The translations under genes and the position numbers were made by a program. From Didymella arachidicola (lineage: Eukaryota > Ascomycota > Dothideomycetes > Pleosporales > Didymellaceae), in the NCBI GenBank assembly GCA_016630955.3, contig CM049993.1, positions 1,426,001 to 1,490,000 of the forward strand: a DNA stretch of 64,000 nt, written 5' to 3'. Shown here in pieces: positions 1 to 8,240 of this stretch (positions within the stretch are counted from its first letter, which is position 1; every line of letters starts with the position of its first letter). The notes beneath the pieces were generated by a model that did not search any database, had not been told where the DNA came from, and worked only from the letters and a program-made list of their open reading frames with translations.

Positions 1-2
1 AT

Positions 3-2249
3 ATACTGCATACAGCGGAGGCAGAGGCAGATCAGGAAGTAGTAACTGAGCTACAACAACGTCAGCAGCTTTCTAAGGATCAGAGCTTTCTGCCCACACC
101 AGAACCGTCAGATCGCGGTACTGTACCACCTCAGGAGTGGACAGGCAATGACAGAGATCTAGACCGAGCTTCCGAGCCGGCAGAACAGATCAGTGTGGAA
201 GATCAGCAAGGCGCTGAAGATCAAGACACTGGGGAACAGATTCAAGATCAACTGCTTGATGAGCCGCAGACGCATCACGAAGATGATAGATCTACAGCCA
301 AAAGCAGCGGAGACGGACCACTACGGCCAGCTGTGACGAGCAAGCGAGACCGTCCACGAAAGCAGCCATCAACATGGGCAAAAGGATGGAGCAATACCGA
401 GGACTACGTACCAGATCGTCGACAGAACAACGCTCCAAAGATGGCAGACCCATCAATCGTGAGCAGCAACGTCATTACGGGTAAAAGAACCAGGAAGCCA
501 CCAGATCATGCTCTAGCTACGTACTATAGAGCATTTGCAGTAGCAATGAACCCGACAGCCCCATCAAAGCTCACAGGAGAAATGCCAAAGCTACGATTAC
601 ATCGCGACCAATTGCCGGATCCACCAAAGCGATGGAAGGATCTGAACAATCATCCATTTGGCGCTGAGTTTGCACAGGCAGCACGAGCTGAGCTTGATAG
701 CTGCTGGGCAAAAGACTGCTTCAATCAGACAGAGGCAACTGCAGCGACAGCAGATGCTGAGGTTCTACCCTTGATGTGGGTATTCACGTACAAATTTGAC
801 GAAGATGGATACCTATACAAGTTCAAAGCGCGTATATGCGTACGAGGAGACATGCAAGAGGCTTGGGGAGACACCTACGCGGCAACGCTAGCAATTAAAG
901 TCTTTCGAGCCCTCATCGCGTTAGCAGCAGCATTCGACCTACAGATGTTTCAGTTTGACGCCATGAATGCTTTTCTCAACGCGAGATTGCCACGCAAAAT
1001 GTACTGCCGTACGCCAGAAGGATTTACAGACGAGCTTGGAGAGCTACTTGAACTACAGCGCGCTCTCTATGGCCTCAAAGAAGCTCCATTGCTCTGGTAC
1101 CAGGAGCTATCATCGACCTTGAAGAAGCTTAGCCTAGAGCCAGTGCCAGGAGTGCCATGCTTATACACGAATGATCACTTGATCGTATTTTTCTACGTGG
1201 ACGATATTGTCGTTCTTGTTCACCCGCTCAACAGGGGCTATTACCAGACGTTCAAGCAGCAGCTGCTTACAACGTACGAGATCCGTGAATTAGGCGAGCT
1301 GAAGTGGTTCCTTGGTATCCGCGTAATCCGCGAGGAGCTCAGTCGCTCTATCTACCTGACTCAAGACTCATTCATCAATAAGATTGCAGCAAAGTTTGAC
1401 CTGAAGTCAAGCGTAAGATGTCCAGATGTTCCCCTAAGGGACAATGCCCTTTTGCCATCAACAGAGGAACCAAGTGCTGCGCGAACTCAAAGGTACCAGC
1501 GGCTAGTCGGCTCACTGGCTTACATTTCGACTTCGACACGACCAGACGTCGCGAGAGCACACTCAGTACTTGCACGTCATCTGCAGAATCCCGGGCAGAA
1601 GCATATGTACGCAGCTTGCCATGTATGGAGGTACCTGATAGGCACGAAACACTTGGCTATTCGAGCGTCCGCAGATAAGCAGCAAGGCATAACGAGCATC
1701 ACAATGCTATCCCAGCAAGAGCACGAGCATGAGCCTCTCTTCTATGGTGCATCAGATGCTGCTTTTGCCGACGAGCCAGAGACGCGACGCAGCTCTCAAG
1801 GCTATATCTTCAAGCTGTATGGACTGCCTGTTGATTGGAAGGCGACAGTCCAACGATCAGTCACGAAATCGACTACAGAGGCCGAGCTACTCTCTCTATC
1901 AACAGCCGGATCAGAGATGGAGTGGTGGCAGCGCTTCTTTAAAGCGATCCAGTTTGACCCAGAGTTAACACCAGCACTGTGGTGTGATAACCAGCAAACT
2001 GTCTTAATCGCAACAAAGACAGCTGACAAGCTTCAGACGAAGCTGAAGCATGTAGACGTACACCATCAATGGGTACGCCAGGAGGTAGCAGAGGGCAGAC
2101 TGCAGGTAGATTGGAAGGCTACTGCAGAGATGCCAGCTGATGGCCTTACGAAGATCCTTAGTCGTCAGAGACACGCCAACTTTGTACGCCAGCTAGGACT
2201 AAGCGATCTATCATCCAAACTGCGAGACAGATCAGATTCAGGTCTGTAA
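3..2249 (+). CDS. Copia polyprotein (Pol), C-terminal part
   Basis: The reading frame is open from base 3 with no stop, so the true start is upstream; no ATG start is implied here. After about 130 low-complexity, charged residues comes an RVT_2-type reverse transcriptase, with the first catalytic Asp in QFDAMNAFL and the FFYVDDIVVL active-site motif (YVDD). The ALYGLKEAPLLWY segment is also typical. The C-terminal third is RNase H, with YGASDAAFAD, SSQGYIFKL and the TEAELLSLS catalytic Glu region. The protein copies element RNA into DNA in cytoplasmic particles. No stop or frameshift interrupts the visible 749 codons. Only the N-terminal portion (gag, protease, integrase) is missing, through truncation by the window edge. 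Confidence 0.95.
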   Translation: MLHTAEAEADQEVVTELQQRQQLSKDQSFLPTPEPSDRGTVPPQEWTGNDRDLDRASEPAEQISVEDQQGAEDQDTGEQIQDQLLDEPQTHHEDDRSTAKSSGDGPLRPAVTSKRDRPRKQPSTWAKGWSNTEDYVPDRRQNNAPKMADPSIVSSNVITGKRTRKPPDHALATYYRAFAVAMNPTAPSKLTGEMPKLRLHRDQLPDPPKRWKDLNNHPFGAEFAQAARAELDSCWAKDCFNQTEATAATADAEVLPLMWVFTYKFDEDGYLYKFKARICVRGDMQEAWGDTYAATLAIKVFRALIALAAAFDLQMFQFDAMNAFLNARLPRKMYCRTPEGFTDELGELLELQRALYGLKEAPLLWYQELSSTLKKLSLEPVPGVPCLYTNDHLIVFFYVDDIVVLVHPLNRGYYQTFKQQLLTTYEIRELGELKWFLGIRVIREELSRSIYLTQDSFINKIAAKFDLKSSVRCPDVPLRDNALLPSTEEPSAARTQRYQRLVGSLAYISTSTRPDVARAHSVLARHLQNPGQKHMYAACHVWRYLIGTKHLAIRASADKQQGITSITMLSQQEHEHEPLFYGASDAAFADEPETRRSSQGYIFKLYGLPVDWKATVQRSVTKSTTEAELLSLSTAGSEMEWWQRFFKAIQFDPELTPALWCDNQQTVLIATKTADKLQTKLKHVDVHHQWVRQEVAEGRLQVDWKATAEMPADGLTKILSRQRHANFVRQLGLSDLSSKLRDRSDSGL

Positions 2250-2329
2250 ACAGAGGGTCCTACAGAGTAAGACGTCTAGCTTTGGAGACGCAAGACGCTC
2301 ATTTACAGCTTTCGTTTCTTGCTATTCAC

Positions 2330-2343
2330 TCAAGCTGGGGGGG
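2330..2343 (+). other. Polypurine tract of the copia element
   Basis: A short purine-rich stretch ends in seven consecutive G directly before the TG that opens the LTR. This is the position where plus-strand DNA synthesis is primed in LTR retrotransposons. It lies 80-90 bp after the polyprotein stop codon. Confidence 0.75.
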
Positions 2344-2345
2344 TG

Positions 2346-2517
2346 TGTTAGCCAGCATCACGTGCTCTGTTACATAATCATCTGTAGGGTGTATATTCCC
2401 TCTTCCCCTCATTAGATAGGAAACAACCTAGTCCCTCTTTTCTACGCCTGGCCTCTGCCCGCACACATATGTATTGGTTCCGTCCAAACTTTATCTCCGA
2501 CGAATGATTGGACAACA
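2346..2517 (+). repeat. Probable 3' LTR of the copia element
   Basis: This 172-bp segment begins TGTTAG right after the polypurine tract and ends GACAACA, giving a 4-bp terminal inverted repeat TGTT/AACA. A TATA-like stretch (GTGTATATTCCC) sits near 2389-2400. The start could be 2 bp earlier (TGTGTT at 2344). The 5 bp that follow, GTTTG at 2518-2522, would be one half of the target-site duplication. The other half lies outside the window, so the LTR ends are predicted from sequence shape, not from comparing two LTRs. Confidence 0.7.
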
Positions 2518-2522
2518 GTTTG

Positions 2523-3470
2523 GGGTCTCATAATAATTTTTACTATGTAGGGATTTGTCCTCTAGCTGACGACCCTGTTGCGGCCGGGGTAACTAGTGCA
2601 GAATCGGTAACTCGTACTCAACGCACGCCGTGAATACTCGTAGGATGCTGACCAGAATTCGTTTCGACATTACCCCATACGGGACCGCCTGCTACCCCAG
2701 ACATTCTCCAGCTACCGGAACATGGACTCGGCCTGTATTCTCTAGCCTCCAACCCGAAAGCACAGTGCTCCAAAATGAATCGATCGCCTCCAAGACCTTG
2801 CTTCAGTGGCCCCTCTTACACACTTACTCACCCTGGCCTTGGACTCTGAAGATTATCCTTCATTGCCTAAACCCATCGCGCCACTCGCCCGCGACCATCA
2901 CTGCTCAGCGAAAGGATGCAGACGCAACGAGCGACTGCTCAGACACCAAATGAGCGGCCATGAGACATACGCCTGCGATGTCTGTGACAAGTCCTACCCG
3001 CATACCAAGAGCCTCCGCGGGTGCAAAGTAGCTAAGCACCAGGGCGAGCAATGTCCCTGCGATGTTGAAGGCTGCGCCGATACAATGGCACAGAAGAAGG
3101 ATCTCACGAGACACAGAGCGATCAAGCGTGGTGAGTGAGTATGTATGGGTGATTGGGTAGAGACGTCTGATTCGTTCTGGACTTGTGATACTCCAATCTC
3201 GTATCTGGCATGGCCTTGGAAGTGATCTATTTGAAAGGCTGTGCTTGACTACTTTCAGCATCTTGGTTGAGAGTGAGGCGTTAGAAGTGGGTCATTTTTC
3301 GGCATGTTGGTCTTTCTTCCGCGTGTGGCTGCAGCAAGTGTATCTTCGAAGCATCGAGGCGCTGTATCGTTCGTTTCGTATCGTGCAGCGGCCGTAGATT
3401 ATGAATTATGCATTGTATTCCACGGTTTGGGGTCCTCCGAATCGATGAATAATAGAGCTGCGCCGTGGCT
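2523..3470. other. Mostly non-coding stretch between LTR and GILT gene
   Basis: Apart from the zinc-finger fragment at 2806-3138 I see no supported gene here. The right part (3200-3470) is the 3' flank of the minus-strand thiol reductase gene. Confidence 0.5.
2806..3138 (+). pseudogene. C2H2 zinc-finger gene fragment
   Basis: The frame encodes an array of C2H2-like units: CSAKGC followed by RHQMSGH, CDVCDKSYPHTKSLRG ending in VAKH, and CDVEGC ending in LTRHRAIKRGE. The middle unit fits C-x2-C and two His. The first lacks the usual 12-residue spacing before the first His, and the last has no second His. The frame begins at a GTG with no upstream ATG in frame. At its 3' end the codons run into GTGAGTGAG, which could be a splice donor. 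This is either a truncated relic beside the retrotransposon or one exon of a poorly conserved zinc-finger protein; I could not join it to other exons. Confidence 0.45.
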
Positions 3471-4360
3471 TCAGGCCAATGTCCATCCCTGGGCCTCGTC
3501 GTACAGCCTCTCAATATCCGCAATGAGGTCTTCGGGCTTATTTCCATCTTCGCAGTCCTTCCATTCGCCTCCATCACGAACACATCTAACCTTGTCATCC
3601 AGCCTGATTGTACAGCTTATGCCTGCGCCCACATCTTGGCTGTGCTTCACGCTGTCCCTCAACAGTCCCATCCCGTATGCACCAGTATCCTTGCTCATGC
3701 ATTCGTTCAAGATGCCAAAGTCAAGGCCGTGTTCGAGCGCGCAATCCTCAATGAGCTGGCGCTTAGGGATCTCTGGATAGTCATTGATCATGCAGTTCGT
3801 GAAGCCTAGGTATAGCTTGGGATCGGGGTATTCGCGGGCGGCGCAGAGGGAAATGATGTTGCCGAGACATTCGGTTTGGCCGTGCATGCACTGAACGCCG
3901 TCATCTTCGTTGGTGAGCCTGTTGGGTGTCAGCATGGCAGAACGCGACCGTATTGGGTGATGGAGGAACGTACTGGCCGATGAACGATAGCCTGAAGTCG
4001 ACCTTGTCCGAGACGTTCGCCATGGTAGGCACAACGAGCTTCTGGAGGCATGCGCGTGCATCTGGGCATTTAGACCTGTTGTCACATCAGCATTCAGCTC
4101 GCGCTCCGCAGTTACCGCAACACTCACATTATGTGCACATCCAGCGGGACCCTTGCCTTTACATCCAGATGCTCATGCTCACAGGTCCACGACCTAGCGA
4201 GCCAAAAAACTGCAAACAAGACCGCCAACATCGTAGCGTGTATCCTGCGCTTCTGCTGAGGACGAGGCATGTTCGCGTCGGCAGGTGCCTGCTCCTGCGT
4301 CTGAGGAAGCAAGGGAACCTTCGTTTCCATGGTAGACTTATCAGAGAGTGACGATGTCAT
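3471..4360 (-). CDS. GILT-family thiol reductase
   Basis: Spliced model of 260 aa: exons 4360-4128, 4075-3974 and 3918-3471, with GTGAGT and GTACGT donors and two CAACAG acceptors. The family is gamma-interferon-inducible lysosomal thiol reductase. The evidence is the signature VQCMHGQTECLGN (C-x-H-G-x2-E-C) in exon 3, and in exon 2 the sequence SKCPDARACL, which carries the presumed redox cysteines (CPDARAC). The conserved VDFRLSFIGQ follows. GILT proteins reduce disulfides in acidic vacuoles or lysosomes. The N-terminus is a basic stretch then one hydrophobic segment (MLAVLFAVFWLA), which suggests a type II membrane anchor rather than a plain signal peptide. The frame stays open upstream to a TTG at 4396, but 4360 is the first ATG. 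It is divergent from the hexokinase gene. Confidence 0.9.
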
Positions 4361-5026
4361 GGCTTGTTCTGAGCTCTGCAGCGGTAGAGCCTCCAACCGT
4401 TTTTAGACTGCTTATTAGCGTGTGAACAGGTTGATACGAAGGGGTCTGGGTGTGAGAATTTGGGCCGCGGAGTGCCAAAAGCGGTTGAGGCGTGATAGGG
4501 CACTGATAGCGTATTCAGCACGTGGTCAGCACACAAACACGCTCAGCGTAGAGGGCACCATCTATCCTTAAACAATGGAACTGTTGCTGTAGAGAGCCTC
4601 ATTGCGCAAGATGTGCTGGTGATTAGCTGATTGTCTCGCCCTTCGCGGTTGATGCACGTACGATAGGTGGAGTTGGGGAAAAAGTGGGTCACTAATGCTC
4701 AGGGCAGGCGCGAGTGCGTGTAGGCCGCGCCGATGACGGCAGGCTTGCAAGACCTCGACACGTCCGGCAAATGGTCGTCAATTGGATGATACTTACTGCA
4801 TCGTTCGCTTGAGAGAGCGTGTTTGCATTGTTTCGCACTCTGAGCTGAAGCAGCCGTCTCTTCCGCGACGGCAAAGTCGCAGTCACCAATCCTATCATCT
4901 TCACCGCACTGACCGGGCCAATGGCGCCTCGGCTTGAGCCTCATGGCATGCTAGCTCTAGTACTTTCACCTCCGTAGTTCTAACGCTCTCTCTAGCTCTC
5001 ACGTATGACACCAAAACGAGCCCGTA
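4361..5026. promoter_or_regulatory. Divergent promoter region, GILT / hexokinase
   Basis: This 666-bp interval lies between two divergent genes. Two CCAAT boxes (4886-4890 and 4918-4922), about 105-140 bp before the hexokinase ATG, are the only recognisable elements; CCAAT is the HAP/CBC-complex site in fungi. The short frames on the minus strand look random. Confidence 0.45.
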
Positions 5027-6649
5027 ATGGATGCCTCTCAAAAAGCTCTCCATGAGCTGACAAGCTGGTTGAGTCATGATACACTCCTGGATCTTGCACG
5101 CCGGTCCTCGGAGACGTACAAAGATCTTGCGAAGGCTTCCACGGAGCATTTTCTTGTCACACCCGTCACAGCGCTGCCCACCGGAAAAGAGCAGGGAAAG
5201 TTTCTCGCCATCGATGTTGGAGGCTCGAATTTGCGAGTTGGCTTTGTCGAGCTCGTAGGCGAGTCAGCGACAACCGACCCTGCCCTTCAACAAATCCAGA
5301 ATGCCGGCAGATCTATCAAGCGTAGTCTTAACAAGAGCTGGCCAATCGGTGATCATTTGAAGATGGACCAGCCGGAGGATCTCTTCGGATGGATCGGTGA
5401 CTGCATGGCTGAGGTTGTACGGGAAGCTGTCGACAGCAGCTTGATCATCGCTGATCAGGAGGTGTTGCTGGGCGTCACTTTCAGCTTTCCAATGGCGTAT
5501 GTGCGCAATAAAACCTCCTCTCGCCGTGCTGACTCCTCCTACAGGCAGACGAAGCTATCAGAGGCTACTTTGCTACCTATGGGGAAAGGGTTCGCCATCA
5601 CTACTAATCTAAACCTAGGTCAGATGCTTCTCACCGGCTATGGCCAACATTGCGCATCTCCCAAGGCAGAAGCACAGCAAAAGATATCAGAACAGCCCAG
5701 CAGTAGCAGCAGCAGTTCCGTGAGAAGTCACGCACCTCTTCCAAAAATACGAGTCGCAGCAATCACTAATGACACAGTGGCGACTTTCGTCTCACTAGCG
5801 TACGCCGTCAAGGCTGCGCCGCACAGCCGGACGGCAATGGGCCTGATTGTTGGCACAGGAACCAACGCCACAGTGCCTATGAAGCCAGAATGTCTGCATG
5901 CCGAGAAGCAGAGTCAGCTGCGACATCATACCTCAATTGACGAAGTCGTGATCAATACTGAATGGACCATCCGCGGAACAGATAAGCCACTTGAAGATCT
6001 TGGGATTAAGACAAAGTGGGACAGAATTCTCGATCAGAACAGCGACGCACCTGGCTTTCAGCCATTCGAGTACATGACGTCCGGTCGCTACCTGGGTGAA
6101 ATCGTGCGTCTGGTCTTCGTTGATGTGATCTCAACAGAGGGCAACACGGCAGGGCTTCCCGCCGGGTTGCACACTAGAAATGCTATACCCACGCAGTTTC
6201 TCTCTGAGGTTGTCGCACGCGCAGATGAAGCAACTCTGCTGAGCCAACTGATCGAACGATATCCATCACAGACAGCAGAATATGGCAACTTCTGGAATTC
6301 CTCAAGAATACACCTGCTTCGCGACCTCGCACGAGCTGTTCAGCAACGCTCATCGGCGCTGATAGCAGCTGCGTGTATTGGCCTTCTAGACTGCGTGGGC
6401 GACATTACCCTTTCCAAAAGCATCGCCAACGACTTGCATGATGCAGGCTACGAAGAACTCGTCATTGCGTACACTGGAGGCACAATCTCACAATATCCTC
6501 ATTGGCTGGCAGACTGTCAAGCATGGATAGATAGCCTAGTCGCTGCGTCCTCGTCAGCACCAATGAAGATGGTCAAGCTGAAGGAAGCAGTGGACGGAGG
6601 CATTGTTGGCGCGGCCGTACTGGCGGGCATGGGCAGCAAAATTCTGTAA
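5027..6649 (+). CDS. Hexokinase-family sugar kinase (possibly GlcNAc kinase)
   Basis: Exons 5027-5496 and 5545-6649 give 524 aa. The protein has the hexokinase fold motifs: phosphate-1 loop IDVGGSNLRVGF (Asp63), FSFPM-QTKLSEATLLPMGKGF sugar-binding region, catalytic Asp in TNDTVATF, phosphate-2 VGTGTNAT, INTEW glutamate, FEYMTSGRYLGE, and a C-terminal DGGIVGAAV adenosine-contact region. It would phosphorylate a hexose with ATP in the cytosol. Several motifs differ from glycolytic hexokinase (GSN for GTN, INTEW for INxEWG/F-type, AYTGG for the usual DGS). This fits the divergent fungal branch that includes N-acetylglucosamine kinases and regulatory hexokinase-like proteins; the exact substrate is inference. 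A Ser-rich insert of about 20 residues precedes the catalytic Asp. The 48-nt intron is itself stop-free and in frame. Confidence 0.9.
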   Translation: MDASQKALHELTSWLSHDTLLDLARRSSETYKDLAKASTEHFLVTPVTALPTGKEQGKFLAIDVGGSNLRVGFVELVGESATTDPALQQIQNAGRSIKRSLNKSWPIGDHLKMDQPEDLFGWIGDCMAEVVREAVDSSLIIADQEVLLGVTFSFPMAYVRNKTSSRRADSSYRQTKLSEATLLPMGKGFAITTNLNLGQMLLTGYGQHCASPKAEAQQKISEQPSSSSSSSVRSHAPLPKIRVAAITNDTVATFVSLAYAVKAAPHSRTAMGLIVGTGTNATVPMKPECLHAEKQSQLRHHTSIDEVVINTEWTIRGTDKPLEDLGIKTKWDRILDQNSDAPGFQPFEYMTSGRYLGEIVRLVFVDVISTEGNTAGLPAGLHTRNAIPTQFLSEVVARADEATLLSQLIERYPSQTAEYGNFWNSSRIHLLRDLARAVQQRSSALIAAACIGLLDCVGDITLSKSIANDLHDAGYEELVIAYTGGTISQYPHWLADCQAWIDSLVAASSSAPMKMVKLKEAVDGGIVGAAVLAGMGSKIL

Positions 6650-6958
6650 AGTAATCGCACCATACGCTTGCGAGTTCATCACCTAGATCTGGCTTCGTTT
6701 GCTAATGAGCTCATTATGAAGAACGGAGCCATTAGAAATTAATTCTATTTCGCCTAATCTAGGCTGCGTGCGAGCACCCTTCCGCCGTCACCTAGAGTTA
6801 AATTACCTGCCTTCCGTAGTGAAAAGACCCCACGGCCACACACTTCCATTCACCTCTTGTTCTGGGAACTCTTCGTTTACACAAACACAAACCACCGAAA
6901 ATTGCTTCCACTTGACCATCTTTCGAGTATCTCCACCAGCTGTCGATTTTACTCCAAT
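6650..6958. other. Intergenic region, hexokinase 3' end to orphan gene
   Basis: This 309-bp stretch contains the hexokinase 3' flank and the presumed promoter and leader of the next gene. The frame of the downstream gene stays open up to an ATG at 6857, so the leader may be partly coding. Confidence 0.4.
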
Positions 6959-7963
6959 ATGCCTTACATTCTCGTCCATCCTCTTCCGCCACCAAGGAGG
7001 AATCCATACGCACCGGACCTCCCAACGTTCACCACATCCTCACGTGCCATAGCGCACTTCTTCCACAGCCACGGCTGGCGCACACGCCACTTGTATGCCG
7101 ACCGCCTTTCCTTCGGCCCTTCTGCACCACCCTCGCTGACGTCTTCACGCTCAAGCTCCGTGTGCTCAGCACGCAGCACTGACTCACTTAGAAGCAATAG
7201 CTACATCGAAGCGTCGGATCTATCCTCCAACTTCCCCAGTCGCAAACCCGAACCCGAACCCGCGCCAACTGAGTGCTGCCTCGCCAACCCGGGAAGCTCA
7301 GTGCTATCGTGCGGTCCCGTAGTCGAGCTGCACTGCTACCTCATTCCCCTCAACACTGCATTGTTTCAAGGCCCGCCTGCTACAGCAACGCAAGTGCGCT
7401 ATCTACGCCGGTACGCGTGCCCGCACATCGACTTCAACGATGAGAACGGGGACGTGGATCTACGTCTTCCCAATCTCTGCGCGCTCGTACTTCAGAAAGA
7501 AGCCGACGAGGACTTCTGGCGTGGGGAGAGGAAGGCAGAAAGGCAGCGGAGGCGGAGGGAGCAGAAAGCGCAAGCAGCCAGAGACTTGAATGAGCTTGGA
7601 GAGCCGGGGGAGGAGCGAGGCTTGTTGTCGATTCAGTCAAGTAATGTTACGGAGGTTGCGCGGCCGCAACGAGAGCCGGTCAAGGTGACGAAGCTGATGA
7701 AGTGCAACAGGGAGCTCAGACAAGATGCCAAACGTTTAGGTTGGAGACTCAGGGCGAAGCTGGGAGTGGTGCATGATGAAGAGCGAGATGACGGTGACGA
7801 TGATGGAAAAGAGTACTCACAGCTTGTCAGCACGAAGCAGGATGATGAAATAGACGAAGAGCTTAGTGAGCAGTGGGAAAAGAGCGAGCGTGCTTTGCTT
7901 GCAATCGAAGGCTTAGAGTGGGCAGACGACGGGAGGACGTTGAAGAGGAAAATAAGTACGTAG
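6959..7963 (+). CDS. Hypothetical protein, charged C-terminal half
   Basis: An uninterrupted 334-codon frame. I do not recognise a family. The N-terminus (MPYILVHPLPPPRRNPYAP) is Pro-rich and is followed by a segment rich in Ser around residues 55-80. The middle has a Cys/His patch (RYACPHIDFND) and a Leu-rich stretch LPNLCALVLQKE. From about residue 175 it turns into a strongly charged, probably coiled-coil region (GERKAERQRRRREQK), then an acidic stretch (HDEERDDGDDDGKE) and a basic end (TLKRKIST). I chose the ATG at 6959; an in-frame ATG at 6857 would add 34 residues. It ends 278 bp before the 3' end of RPN1, in convergent orientation. Codon use and the long open frame support a real gene, probably lineage-restricted. 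Confidence 0.65.
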   Translation: MPYILVHPLPPPRRNPYAPDLPTFTTSSRAIAHFFHSHGWRTRHLYADRLSFGPSAPPSLTSSRSSSVCSARSTDSLRSNSYIEASDLSSNFPSRKPEPEPAPTECCLANPGSSVLSCGPVVELHCYLIPLNTALFQGPPATATQVRYLRRYACPHIDFNDENGDVDLRLPNLCALVLQKEADEDFWRGERKAERQRRRREQKAQAARDLNELGEPGEERGLLSIQSSNVTEVARPQREPVKVTKLMKCNRELRQDAKRLGWRLRAKLGVVHDEERDDGDDDGKEYSQLVSTKQDDEIDEELSEQWEKSERALLAIEGLEWADDGRTLKRKIST

Positions 7964-8240
7964 ACAGTCCGATTGGTAATCAGCACAGAAGCAAGAAGGC
8001 GGTTGAACCCAACGGTCAACATACGATCAAAGTCAATGCAGAAAGAACGTCATATTGTATCAATGCTTTCATTTCAAGTCGTCGCCTGCACATCTATACA
8101 TACAGCGGTGTACCTTTAATCTCCACCTTGCGGAGCCGAGATCAGGCAGTGTCCGTAAGTCTATTAGTATGCCCAAAAGCTGATGCAGACCCTATCATGC
8201 TGGTACCTATCTACCATGACGCGCGGCTACTAATATCCGT

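Larger units (their letters stand above)
1..2517 (+). mobile_element. Ty1/copia LTR retrotransposon, 3' part
   Basis: The window opens inside a copia-type element. What is visible, in order, is the 3' part of the polyprotein (reverse transcriptase and RNase H), a non-coding gap of about 90 bp, a polypurine tract ending in seven G at 2337-2343, and a 3' LTR. Integrase, protease, gag and the 5' LTR lie upstream of base 1 or are absent; the window cannot tell. The coding part is uninterrupted with catalytic motifs intact, so this copy may be young. Confidence 0.93.
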
